Source: Methanocella_A sp963792125 (GTDB lineage Archaea; Halobacteriota; Methanocellia; Methanocellales; Methanocellaceae). From it: 64,000 nucleotides of DNA. Both the position numbers and the translations under genes were made by a program. The notes under the pieces were generated by a model that was not told the origin of the DNA, searched no databases, and saw only the letters and a list, made by a program, of their open reading frames with translations. The stretch lies in the NCBI GenBank assembly GCA_963792125.1, contig CAWBVA010000002.1, positions 1 through 64,000 of the forward strand, in the 5' to 3' direction. Shown here piece after piece: positions 29,992 through 39,077 of the stretch. The stretch's first letter is position 1. Every line of letters starts with the position of its first letter.

Positions 29992-31447
29992 TCACTGTAG
30001 ACAGTAATAATGCCCGTTAGGCCCGCCAATATCCCAGTCAGGATGGGGCCACCAAGGCTCGTTCAGATAGCTGGACCTCTGGTTGTGCCGGACTAACGGC
30101 CCATCATAGCACCAGAGGAAGATATATCCGGTTTCCTGCTTGCCATCTGTCCCAATCATTATAAATTTCCCATAAGCATCATATGCCACATACGGCGGCG
30201 ACGTAGGCCTTGGCGTAGGCTCCGGTGTAGGCTCCGGCGTAGGCGTAATCACCGGCATAACCCGTACATTCTTACCAGCCGTCTCCCCGAACGATCCTCT
30301 CCCCGCCTGCATCATACGGAACTCCGGCATATACTGCCCCGCCGCAGGCGCCCTTATATCAAACCTGAACTCATAACTCCCGCCCGGCCTGACTACCACG
30401 CCGTTCGCCATCGGGAACTCTGCGCTACCGGCAAACCGGTATGCATCGCCAGCATTACCACCGACAGCCCCGAGCCTGACAGGAGTTACCCCCATCCGCA
30501 TACCAGGTGGCGGTCCCGTTATTTTTCATAACAATAGTGGCTGCATAGCTCTGACCGGCAGTCATCTGCGCAGGCAAATCGACAGACACCACGCTGGCAT
30601 CATAGACAGCAGCAACGACGTTGACATCCTTATGCGCCTCATCCCCGAACCACCCGTATCCCCCGCCCTGCATGCGGTACGAGACGGTATAAAGCCCGGG
30701 AGTAGCAGGAGCTGCTAAAGTCACGTCAAAGGAGACATTGCCCCCCGGCGGCACGCCAGGGCCTGGCATGGCACACGTGCCTGCCCCAAAGGCAGTATTG
30801 GAGTACGGAGAGAGTGTATATCCCCCGGAGTTGTTCCATTCCAGGTTCCCGCTGTTCTCGTAGGTAATATGGCAATGGTAAGTCTCCCCTGCCGTCATGC
30901 TCGCAGGAATATCGTCGCTGACATACCTGGCGTCAGGGATGTACCGGAAGAGTGAGGTAAAATTTACCTCCGCAGGGGCGGATTCGCCGCCATTGTCGTC
31001 GTAGGCGATCGCTTCGATCTGGTAGCTGCCCTCCGGGTACTTCTCCGTCAGGCCGCTCCACGTGTTATCTTCAAGACTGGCCTTCACCCATTCGCCCTCG
31101 TTCACCCGGTAGAACACCATTGCCGCCTTCCTGCCCTCGTCAGGCACGGCCCGGCCGGCGATGCCCACTCGCTCGTCGTAGTAATAGATATCGTCCTCGG
31201 CGGGGGTGGTTATGCTGATGCCGGGCTCGTCAGTATCCAGGTCAGTGATCTTGTTCTCCGCGCCCCATGCCCGGAAGCCTGCGAAGTCGCTGGCGGCAGA
31301 TATTATCGGGTCTTTGATAGTCGTGCTGGTCAGGAGTACCATCGCGAAGATGAGAAGCAGCAATATCATAGTGGCCTGGGCGCCGGAGGCCCCGGAAACG
31401 TTGCCGGGCATTTGTAAAAGGTTTGGAGCTTGTGGTCCTGTCCGCAT
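29992..31447 (-). CDS. Surface protein with two NBR1-like Ig domains and a Pro/Thr linker, one frameshift
   Basis: About 485 residues from the ATG at 31447. A hydrophobic segment (ATMILLLLIFAMVLLTSTTI) sits behind a short Gly/Ser N-terminus, as in pilin-like or anchored exported proteins. A first beta-sandwich follows (EPGISITTPAEDDIYYYDER), then two tandem Ig domains of the NBR1 kind, each starting with MTAGE/Q-SY and containing W-N/Y-x2-G and a GxYxxxxRMxxG ending. The second crosses the frame change near 30500. A PTPEPTPEPTPRPT linker precedes a small Trp-rich C-terminal domain ending GGPNGHYYCLQ. Likely a cell-surface binding protein. Confidence 0.75.
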
Positions 31448-31977
31448 TGTCCGTGGCCTCCGACGCAGGTGGGTATGTTGGTAGTTGAGGTGTTTGTTGG
31501 GTGGATGTGTTCAAATTCTCAACCGTTTGAACAAGACTTAATTGCAATTAGATGATATATTGTTTCTGACGTTTAACGTTAAAGGGGTTAATATCGAATG
31601 CTAAGAATAAAAATTGTATATTTTCCTCGTTATTCAGATGTACTTCAACCCTTTGCAGGCTCTGCGCACCGGAACACCTGGAACAGTTTTAGCTCGCCAA
31701 GAGCGCCAAGGGCCAAGGACGCCATTTTTTTCGATTATGCATAATAGCGTATATTTTGCAGCCTGACAAATATGGACTGACTGATTAGTCAGTCATTTGA
31801 CTGACCAGTCAGCCATAAAGAACGCCCGCCGGCATACCCTGAAGAATTAAGTTTTTCAATAATCGTCCTGGCGCCCTTGGCTCTTGGCGCTCTTGGCGAG
31901 CGTGACAGTAGGCGCATAGCTTAAACAAAGCGGGATTCACATACCCCTATAAAAATGTCATAGAAAAAGATTATATT
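31448..31977. other. 530-base gene-free region with a gene-less inverted-repeat element
   Basis: The first 200 bases are the AT-rich upstream region of the Ig-domain gene. They include an open frame (QLSLVQTVENLNTSTQQTPQ) that could be an extra N-terminus if another base error exists. The rest is the inverted-repeat element at 31655-31916. No other gene is supported. Confidence 0.45.
31655..31916. mobile_element. Gene-less inverted-repeat element (MITE-like), GGCTATGCGC/GCCAAG family
   Basis: The left end is GGCTCTGCGCACCGGAACAC, then TTAGCTCGCCAAGAGCGCCA and AGGGCCAAGGACGCC. The right end, reverse-complemented, is AAGCTATGCGCCTACTGTCA, then CGCTCGCCAAGAGCGCCAAG and AGCCAAGGGCGCCAGG. About 262 bases in all. 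The centre has no gene but holds two adjacent palindromes (TGACTGA words near 31775-31812). It shares both ends with the element carrying the GxxExxxY gene. Confidence 0.55.
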
Positions 31978-32745
31978 TTAGATTTTTAGCCTGAAAATCC
32001 GCCACGCATTCTTCATGCTGACCGCTTCGATAATGACGTTATAGACCCCCGCCATCCGCATCGCGTGGGCCGCCCGTGCCACGCCCAGCACATCTGTAGG
32101 ATTGGAGGACATATCTGTATCCAGCACAATTCTCGCAGGATCATATTTCTGGACGATCTCCACAGCCGCCCCTGGAGAGAGCTTGCCCGGTTGTATCGTA
32201 AGCCCCGCGTTGTAGCCCCGGTCGACGATCAGCTTCACGGTGTCGGCATCGGCGTGGTCTATCACGACGCTGTCGTGGTCGAGGGAAAAGGTCGAAAGGA
32301 TGTTGATGATCTCTCTGGTAATCTGCGCCTTACTGTTGCGCGGCGTGTGCAGGATGACGGGCAGTTTGTACTTGATCGCCAGCTCGATCTGTCGCTGGAG
32401 CATTTCAACCTCGAAGGCGTCCCTTGTCTCTAGCCCAACCTCGCCAATAGCAGTGACCGGGCGGGCTTTGTCTGCAAGGTAAGTTTCGAGCAAAGCCAGA
32501 CATGCCGGAAGGTCGTCAGGCCGGGTCCTGGGGTGTAGCCCGAGGCAGACGTGCAGGCGTACCCCGTTCTTCTCTACCCGGGATCGCTCCGCGAAAAGGC
32601 GTTCGAAGTGGTCTTTGAACACGATGCTTGAGCTCATTTTCATGGGATCATGGGCCAGCGTGAGCACGTCCGTCATCCCGCCGAGTGCCATCAGCTCGAA
32701 GTCCTCGTATGGTCGCGTGTCTACATGCGCATGTATATCGATCAT
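31978..32745 (-). CDS. TatD-family metal-dependent hydrolase
   Basis: 255 residues from the ATG at 32745. Metal-binding landmarks of the amidohydrolase-like TIM barrel are in order: MIDIHAHVD (H-x-H) at the start, CLGLHPRTRPDD, AIGEVGLE (the E ligand), LPVILHTPR (H), VIDHADAD (H) and IVLDTDMSSNP (D). TatD relatives are Mg- or Zn-dependent nucleases or hydrolases. The archaeal branch with the extended N-terminus (FELMALGGMTDVLTLAHDP) is uncharacterised as far as I know. Single intact frame. The neighbour on the left is a repeat element; the divergent gene on the right is a PAS sensor. Confidence 0.82.
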   Translation of the reverse strand: MIDIHAHVDTRPYEDFELMALGGMTDVLTLAHDPMKMSSSIVFKDHFERLFAERSRVEKNGVRLHVCLGLHPRTRPDDLPACLALLETYLADKARPVTAIGEVGLETRDAFEVEMLQRQIELAIKYKLPVILHTPRNSKAQITREIINILSTFSLDHDSVVIDHADADTVKLIVDRGYNAGLTIQPGKLSPGAAVEIVQKYDPARIVLDTDMSSNPTDVLGVARAAHAMRMAGVYNVIIEAVSMKNAWRIFRLKI

Positions 32746-32920
32746 TGTATGCTTCCGTCGATGATATGATAATGTAGCTTTTCAGTGGTTCGTATATAAC
32801 CTTTTCAGCAGCATGGCCATGTGGAGGAACTGGAGGATACACAGGCAATTAGTAAGTTATATATATTAAATATAAATATATTTATTAGTATCATTACTTA
32901 TTGGCCTGGCGCTTGATCAT

Positions 32921-33644
32921 ATGACACACGATAATAGTGATTCTGACCGTGGCCTTTCGAACCGGCCCATTGTTAGCCCGTCAGCAGAGGGACAGGGGCT
33001 GCTATGGCATAACCTGTCAGACTTTTACTTTAACTTTTTCGACCTGATCGAAGTCATGGCAATCATGATAGACATGGCCGGCACGGTCCGCATGTTCAAC
33101 CGGAAAGCCGAGAAGACTGACAGGATACTCTAAGGCCGAATCGCTGGGCCAGGACTGTTTTTCACTGTTGCTGCCGGAGCACCTGCGTGACAGCGCCCGG
33201 GAGAAGCTCATGCGCGACCTTGAGGATGGCAGGGTGCCTCCGGCCATCTCCATGGACATTATTACTAAAAGCGGTGTCATGATACCTGTGAACTGGAGCA
33301 TCAGTGTGGTCAGGGATGACAATGGCGAAGTATTCGGCCTGGCAGGCCTGGGGTATCTGCCTGTCGCCATGGCACCGGGCACAGGAGTCAGTGACATCGG
33401 AGATAATTTTTACTCGTACGTCGAAGTCATGACACATGACCTGCTCAACCACAGCCAGGTGGCGATGGGATACCTGGAGCTGGCCATTGAGCGTGCAGAT
33501 GACGACACCGATCTCAAATGCATGCTCAACCGGGCCTGTAACGCGCTGAAGAAGTGTGGTGACATCGCAGTAAACGTCCACAAGTTTAGCGGCAGTCCGG
33601 ATACCAGTGGCTATGCCCGGCTGATCGGCTCACAGAAAAGATAG
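32921..33644 (+). CDS. PAS sensor with a HisKA-like helix but no ATPase domain, one frameshift
   Basis: The ATG at 32921 gives about 37 residues of linker, then a PAS domain (FNFFDLIEVMAIMIDMAGTV, FNRKAEELTGYSKAESLGQD across the frame change near 33116, SISVVRDDNGEVFGLAGLGY). Next comes a histidine-phosphotransfer-like helix pair: YSYVEVMTHDLLNHSQVAMG, YLELAIERADDD. That helix matches the H-box region of the kinase at 39078 (YVNLMSHDIRNFNQVSMGY). After another 50 residues the protein stops at 33644 with no N, G1 or G2 boxes of an ATPase. It may be a natural dimerisation or phosphoacceptor protein, or a truncated kinase. Confidence 0.65.
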
Positions 33645-33739
33645 CTGCGGCTGAAAGGGTAAAAAATAAGACCCATATGCATTTTTGTGTGTCGGATGTT
33701 GATGGCGCTGGCTCGCACGCACAACGCTGCGCTAAGAAA

Positions 33740-34543
33740 TCAGGAAGAGATGATTGTCCCTGCATTTTCACCCTTGATGGCCTTCTCTATGTTCCCGGGC
33801 TTGTGGCCGTTGACAATATAGACCTCTTTCACGTTGGTCGCTATGCGCAGCAGCTCCACCACCTTCCGCTCGACGACAAGGTCTTCCATTTCAGCCTCCA
33901 GCAAGTCAGCTGCAGTAATCTCTTTGATCAGCCGGGCCTTCTTGCTCTTACGAGGGTCCTCGGTGTAGAGGCCGTCTACGTCTTTGACAAGGATGCACCG
34001 CCGGGCGCCCAGCGATTCGGCGATGAGGAACGCGCCGGTGTCAGTCCGGAATGCCGGGATGCGGCCTTCGGGGACCGGGGGCTCATAGAGGCCAAACGGC
34101 GGCGTGCCGTGCGTCACCGGCAGGCAGCCCATCCGGAAGAGCATGGGCAGGTCCAGCAGGTCGTCCCGCTTGATCCGTACTCCCCCGTACCGGGAAAGCA
34201 GGATGGCTATCATGATCGCGTTCTGCTCGCTGACCTTACCGGCAAGCTCGGACAGCACACCGATGGGCATGCCCAGGTCGAGGCCGATGTCCATGATGTG
34301 CCGGACACGCGTGCCGCCGCCGGTGACGACGAGTAACTGGTGCTTTCCGGACAGGCCCCCGATCTCCTCCGTCAGTGGCTGGACGACGGGCTTGCCGTAG
34401 TCGATAATCCCGTGGCCGCCGATCTTGATCACGTTCAGTTCCGGCGTAAGCTGGTAAGGCTTGCTGATGGCGGTCGCCTTCATCAGCGCGTTCCTGACCA
34501 GTGTCTCGCCAGTCAGCTTCGATTTGATCTCCTTTCGTTTCAC
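33740..34543 (-). CDS. Amino-acid-kinase-fold protein, molybdenum-storage/UMP-kinase-like
   Basis: 267 residues from a GTG at 34543. Features: NVIKIGGHGIIDYGK (N-terminal phosphate loop), LLVVTGGGTRVRHIMDIGLD (Gly-rich loop with R-x-R-H), MPIGVLSELAGKVSEQNAIM, FRTDTGAFLIAESLGARRCI and LVKDVDGLYTEDPRKSKKA (nucleotide binding). The RVRH-IGLDLGMP and SEQNAI segments, and the His-rich VTHGTPPFGLYEPP, are more like the MosA/MosB molybdenum-storage proteins than like true UMP kinases. The function could be ATP-dependent oxyanion binding or UMP phosphorylation; sequence alone does not decide. Intact, cytosolic. Confidence 0.7.
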   Translation of the reverse strand: MKRKEIKSKLTGETLVRNALMKATAISKPYQLTPELNVIKIGGHGIIDYGKPVVQPLTEEIGGLSGKHQLLVVTGGGTRVRHIMDIGLDLGMPIGVLSELAGKVSEQNAIMIAILLSRYGGVRIKRDDLLDLPMLFRMGCLPVTHGTPPFGLYEPPVPEGRIPAFRTDTGAFLIAESLGARRCILVKDVDGLYTEDPRKSKKARLIKEITAADLLEAEMEDLVVERKVVELLRIATNVKEVYIVNGHKPGNIEKAIKGENAGTIISS

Positions 34544-34667
34544 GTCCGATCCCCGGTTTTCGCTACATTCCAGGCAGAGAAGTTAAGCCCTGATATCATT
34601 AATCCTAAATATTATAAATAGATATATCATATAAATAGTTGTGACATTTTCGGGAAGGTGAGCCCTG

Positions 34668-34892
34668 ATGAAGATATTCGTGAGAGAACGTACAAGAAGC
34701 AAGGAAGGAAGCCGCAGCCCCAGGTTCCGGGTCGTGGCCACGGAAGGCGGAGACCTGCGGTTCCATGCGGACCATCTGCGCAAGACCGACATCGAGACGA
34801 TAGCCAAGGACCTCGGAGCTGAGATCGTCGAGCTGCCCGGGCGGGAACACGTGGAAAAAACTGGAAAAGAGCCTAAGGCAAAGCACAAGTGA
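34668..34892 (+). CDS. Small conserved-looking basic protein of unknown function
   Basis: 74 residues starting at the ATG at 34668 with the ribosome site AAGGTGAGC. It reads MKIFVRERTRSKEGSRSPRF, then RVVATEGGDLRFHADHLRKT and DIETIAKDLGAEIVELPG, with a Lys-rich tail. The alternation of strands and one helix suggests a compact alpha/beta fold. It looks like a methanogen-lineage small protein, but I cannot name it. No membrane segment. It stops about 200 bases before the phosphotransferase gene on the same strand. Confidence 0.6.
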   Translation: MKIFVRERTRSKEGSRSPRFRVVATEGGDLRFHADHLRKTDIETIAKDLGAEIVELPGREHVEKTGKEPKAKHK

Positions 34893-35100
34893 TCGGACAT
34901 ACCTTCGACCCGGACGAGAGATGCTATTAGCCGGCGATATGAAGCGCCGATCGTTACACTTTTATACATTTGAATATAAAATATCAACTTATGCTCTCCG
35001 GTGCCGTAGTGACGCAGGGGCTGGCAGTCTGTCGAAACAGCATCTGCCATTGCCCTGTGGGGATAGCTGCGCAAGGCCCGGAAATGCCGGGGGTGAACTG

Positions 35101-35790
35101 TTGACGGATGCGGTCCCTGAAATCCCCTTCGACGGCCTGACCGTCATTAAAAAGTTCGCCAGCCGGAAGAACAGTGTCTACCTGGTCGAGCGGGAGGGCA
35201 AACCGCTGGTCATGAAGATATTCTCCAGCGACAGGTACGGCAATGAGTATTGTATCCTGCAGGCGGCGTACAGCGCCGGTATCCCGGTGCCGCGGCCGGT
35301 GGAGCAGAAGGGCAAAGCCATCCTCATGGAGTACGTCGACGGGCAGACGGTCAATGACCTGCTCGACAGCGGCCAGCGGCCGGACCTCGTGCTGGGCGTC
35401 GCGTCGTGGCTCGCCAGGTTTCATCGTGCGTTCGTAACAGGTGACGGCGATGTGCTCCTGAAATCCGATGCGATCTTTAAAAATTTCATCGTAGCCGACA
35501 GGATTTATGGCGTCGACTTCGAGCTGACGAAGTGGGGCAGGCCGGAGGAGGACGTCGGCGAGACGATATCGTTCTTGCTCGACACGTCGCCGATGTTCAC
35601 CGAGGACAAATACCGGCTGGCTCACAGCTTCATCAGGCGTTACCAGGACGAGTCGGGCATCATCCTGAACAACATCGAGGACAGCATCGCCAAGTCGCTC
35701 ATGGAAGCCGCCAGCTTCCGCCCGGGCCAGCGTGAGCTGATCTACCGGAAAGCGAAAGACCTGATCTTACTGAAACCCTTCTCCCGGTAA
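35101..35790 (+). CDS. Protein-kinase-like phosphotransferase (APH/RIO-type)
   Basis: I start at the TTG at 35101 because GGGGGTGAAC lies just upstream and the preceding frame is not protein-like. 229 residues. The kinase fold shows as KFASRKNSVYLVEREGKPLV then MKIFSSDRYGNEY (ATP-binding Lys), AILMEYVDGQTVNDLLD (hinge), ASWLARFHRAF, and a catalytic loop region LKSDAIFKNFIV followed by IYGVDFELTKWGRPEEDVGE (metal-binding D). The loop lacks a plain HGD, having SDA instead, typical of a little-studied archaeal branch. Substrate unknown. It ends 43 bases before the phosphoesterase gene, so the two may share a transcript. Confidence 0.7.
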   Translation: MTDAVPEIPFDGLTVIKKFASRKNSVYLVEREGKPLVMKIFSSDRYGNEYCILQAAYSAGIPVPRPVEQKGKAILMEYVDGQTVNDLLDSGQRPDLVLGVASWLARFHRAFVTGDGDVLLKSDAIFKNFIVADRIYGVDFELTKWGRPEEDVGETISFLLDTSPMFTEDKYRLAHSFIRRYQDESGIILNNIEDSIAKSLMEAASFRPGQRELIYRKAKDLILLKPFSR

Positions 35791-35833
35791 GCCGCAGTGA
35801 AAATATTTAGCTCGCAGGAGGAAATATCGATAC

Positions 35834-36541
35834 GTGAAACTGCTCTGCTTTTCTGACATACATGGCAGCGTAGATGCGGTCAGAGCGCTGATCGCTGATA
35901 CGAAGGCACGCGGCACACATTATGATGCAGCCATCGTCGCCGGCGACATCACGAATCTGGTAGTCGATAAAGACCCGGACGAGGCGCAGCAGCAATATGA
36001 CGAGATCATGATGCTGCTCTGCAAAGAGTATGGCAGCGTCTATTACGTCCCTGGAAACCGGGATAAGCTGGGCAGGGGAAAAAAGGCCAGGGCCATCGAG
36101 CACCGGTATGGCATCCTGCTTGAGCCGGATAAGACGTATACCATCGGCGACGGGGTCAGGATCACGTCATCGCCTGAGCTTGCGGATAGCCGCACCATCC
36201 TGGTCCAGCACAGTAACATCGTCTATGCAGGCAGGTTCGACCGCACGGCGATGATTTGCCAGAAGGCGCTCCTGCATATCACAGGCCACACCCACACGGG
36301 CGTGAGGACTAAGAACTACCTGAACACAGGCTTCCTTTTCCGCGACGGCTCAAACGGCGCCGAGCCCATGATGGGGGGATATTTTGAGGTAGACATCGAT
36401 GGCATGATGGTCGACGTTCAGTTCCATGCACTGGGCCCGATGAAGCAGGCAAACCTGAAATGTCAGGGGTTCGAAGGCTATGTTTACGCCCCTCATGGCC
36501 ATGCCTTCCCGGTAAAGCTTCGCCTGGCGCGAGACGTTTGA
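35834..36541 (+). CDS. Calcineurin-like metallophosphoesterase
   Basis: 235 residues. The GTG start at 35834 is set by AGGAGGAAATATC 8-20 bases upstream. All metal motifs are present in order: LLCFSDIHGSVDAV (D-x-H), IVAGDITNL (GD), YVPGNRDKL (GNRD, where GNHD is usual), LVQHSNIV (H) and LLHITGHTHTGVRTKNY (GH-x-H). These ligate two metals for phosphoester hydrolysis. It probably acts in the cytosol. The GNRD variant is the archaeal/YfcE-like form. Intact; substrate unknown. Confidence 0.85.
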   Translation: MKLLCFSDIHGSVDAVRALIADTKARGTHYDAAIVAGDITNLVVDKDPDEAQQQYDEIMMLLCKEYGSVYYVPGNRDKLGRGKKARAIEHRYGILLEPDKTYTIGDGVRITSSPELADSRTILVQHSNIVYAGRFDRTAMICQKALLHITGHTHTGVRTKNYLNTGFLFRDGSNGAEPMMGGYFEVDIDGMMVDVQFHALGPMKQANLKCQGFEGYVYAPHGHAFPVKLRLARDV

Positions 36542-36551
36542 AGCCCGCTTT

Positions 36552-37344
36552 TTACTTCCTGCGGCACAGAATATATGCCATTGATATCGCTGCCATCGAG
36601 ACCAGGACTGACCCGGATAAACCCATACCTGCCGGCTTAGCTGTCGGCGAAGCCGTCGGGCTCGCCTCGGGTACCGGCGTGGGCGTGATCGTCGCCTCCG
36701 GCGTAGGGGATGGCGTTACCTGAGTCCCGGGCACAGGGGTAATACGGATGTCTGTCACGACCGTGCCGTCCTGTCCGGGGTTCGCCCAGTAATCCTCGGA
36801 CCTGCTGTCGCCATATGTCGCCCAGAGCCTGCCCGGGCATGCCCTGGTAATAAATGGTCAGGCCATAGTAGCCGGTATCATTCGCGTACTGGTCGAGGAT
36901 GTATTTGCCATACACTATGATGACATGCGCGTCTTTAGCCGGTTTGTCGCCATAGTAGACACGGCCGGTGAATGTCGCTGCCGGCCCTTCCGAAGCCCTT
37001 GGCGCAGGACGCGGCGTAATCCAGAAATCGTGGATAATGTGGGCGCCAGACTCCGGGTACCAGGTGAACTGGTCCGTGTCGCCATTGTAGGATGCGATAA
37101 GGACAGCCTTCCCGTTGCCGACGTAATTGACGGTCAGGTTATAGTTCCCGTACTCGTCGGCATTGGTGGTAAACGTCTGCATCCCGTAGTTCACGGAGAC
37201 CGTTGCGCCTGAGGCGTTGAAGTTTTTGTAGTACACCGTGCCGGAAAAGGTCGTGGTGGGCGTTTCCGCCGCCGCAGTTTCAATGTCAACGACCAGTATC
37301 GCTACAAGAAACAATGTAAGAAATATTGCCACCCGCGTAAACAT
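36552..37344 (-). CDS. Surface protein with two VYY-type beta-sandwich repeats and a C-terminal anchor, one frameshift
   Basis: From the ATG at 37344: signal peptide MFTRVAIFLTLFLVAILVVD ending ETAAA, then two homologous units. Unit 1 is TFSGTVYYKNFNASGATVSV with DEYGNYNLTVNY; unit 2 is TFTGRVYYGDKPAKDAHVII with NDTGYYGLTIYY. These resemble carboxypeptidase-regulatory or CNA-B-like sandwiches. The frame changes near 36845, then DGTVVTDIRITPVPGTQVTP leads to a Thr/Pro/Glu linker and the anchor GMGLSGSVLVSMAAISMAYI with an RRK tail at 36552. About 265 residues. The paralog upstream at 37479-38730 has the same unit. Confidence 0.7.
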
Positions 37345-37478
37345 GCATGCCCCCCTGCTCATCCTCATTCGCCTGTGACCGATCAGCCGATCGATCGCTA
37401 TATCATTGCCTGCCGTTACTATAAAAGTTCCTTTCGGGTCCCGCTAAAAAACCGAATATATATCCTGCGGTTTATGCC

Positions 37479-38730
37479 CTATAATTTTGTGACGATCAGG
37501 ATGGCAAAACAATAAAGGACGAGCAGCAGGACGATAATGGCGCCAAGGATGATCCCGGCGTACACCAGGAGCGTGGAACAGGTCAGTATTCGACCCGGCC
37601 AGCGAGCTGACCTTTGTTGTCAGGAGTCGCCAGTGGAGATGCCGATAACTCCGGGCGTGGGTCCGATTGTACGCTGGCAGTGCCGTTGCCAGGCACTGAA
37701 CTGTGGCCGCAGGAGTATCGTTATTTGCCGGCTGGGTCGCATTATCCGAAATGCTCCCGTTCGATAAGTAAAAGTCATGGCTGACGATGGTAACTTGAGC
37801 GTGGGCGTGATCGTATAGCGCTCCGGCGAATTGCCGATGATATGATGCACTAGAGCGTCGCCACGCCACCCAGGTAGATCGAGATGTGATCAGGTAATAG
37901 CCTGTACTCATCGGTGACAGCCCCGGCCATATATCCGCCATAGGAGAAGGAAATGTGTGCGCCCCTCACCGGGCTGTTGTTATAGTAAACACGCCCGGTG
38001 AACGTGACGTCAGGGTTCGCCGGGACAGACGTCGGCGTGAGCGTCGGCGAGGGCGTCGGGGACGGAGTAGATGTCATCGGCGGCAGCGACAGGTCCCAGT
38101 TGTAGTTCACTGTGTAGCCGGGCATCGTCCCCGTGCTACCAGTGCGGGGACTCGTAGTTGCCAGAAGTGACCCACATATTTGCCGTCCGGTCGACGTAGG
38201 GGAGCTGCAAACTGTAAAAGCCTGTGTCGTCTACCGTGATGCCCTGAAGATGGCTGCCGTAGGACACGAATACTTGCGCGTTGGTTGCTGCCCTGACCCG
38301 ACTGGGTAATATGGCCCTGGAAGGTCACGACAGGGTCAGGTTCATGTGGCAAGGTATGGAGGGTGAAATTTTGCGTCACGTAGCTGCCGAGGGCGACGTC
38401 GTTGAGATTAATGACAACCTCCTGCGACTTCCGGTCCATGTAGGGATGGCCCGTGTCATCGGTAAAGGTATATGCGTATATCGTTGCAGTCCCTGCACAC
38501 CAATCCGTAGGAATAAGATAATAGCCATACGGCCAATAGCCATCCAAACTGGTGCTGGTGGCGATACCAGAGAGATGAGTCGGATAGTAGACAATGACTA
38601 TAGCTTTTACAGGTGTAATGCCGTCAGTATCGTAGACAATGCCGTCAAAGGTAATGTCTGCAGCGCTGGCCTGTGGTATGAGAAAGACAGCCATTGCAAA
38701 TATTGTCGATACAATGATCATTGCACGCAA
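37479..38730 (-). CDS. Larger paralog of the VYY-repeat surface protein, at least four frameshifts
   Basis: Signal peptide MIIVSTIFAMAVFLIPQASA (the ATG at 38721 is also plausible). Units: ITFDGIVYDTDGITPVKAIV; VVTFQGHITQSGQGSNQRAQ then, in a shifted frame, DDTGFYSLQLPYVDR; then VTFTGRVYYNNSPVRGAHIS with YGGYMAGAVTDEYGYY. A PSPTPSPTLTPT linker lies between. Near the end VTIVSHDFYLSNGSISDNAT carries sequons, and after a further shift a membrane helix closes the protein (VYAGIILGAIIVLLLVLYCF, then AILIVTKL) at 37479. Frame changes lie near 38285, 38120, 37890 and 37560. Tandem with the smaller copy 135 bases downstream. Confidence 0.6.
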
Positions 38731-39077
38731 CCAGAGTCGCCCGGAAGCCAGGCCAGATGACAGTATCCCATTCCTCCAATACCACTTGCTAACCTTTTAT
38801 GGTCATGCAGGTATTAATATTATTCAGAAACTGCAGATTTTAAGGCCGTCTGCGCATGAGCAGGATACATCCCGCAGTTATTGCAGTTTGTGTGAGCAAC
38901 ATTCCCGGGAATGGCGTCTTACTCGACGGCAATGGCACGCGGCAGTGCGGTTGCGCTGTCTCCCCGCGAAAACGAGATATAAGAATAAACCGGAAACATA
39001 TTGATCGTGTTGTTTTAGACGGCGGTGATCACAATAGATGACAAGCATAGTACCGGGCAGAGTGCCGGCGACATGAA
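38731..39077. other. 347-base region between divergent genes, with a possible anchor remnant
   Basis: This stretch holds the upstream regions of the VYY-repeat gene (minus) and the sensor kinase (plus). TATTAATATTATTC near 38813-38826 is a possible promoter box. A minus-strand C-terminal anchor-like fragment at 38840-38938 is listed separately. Nothing else was recognised. Confidence 0.4.
38840..38938 (-). pseudogene. Fragment resembling a C-terminal surface-sorting anchor
   Basis: The minus-strand frame reads VPLPSSKTPFPGMLLTQTAI then TAGCILLMRRRP and a stop. A Pro/Ser linker, PFPG, a hydrophobic run and three Arg is the layout of PGF-CTERM-type tails, and it looks like the endings of the genes at 11787 and 36552. 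No credible upstream coding sequence joins it in any frame, so it is probably the remnant of a third surface protein of this cluster. Could be coincidence. Confidence 0.3.
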
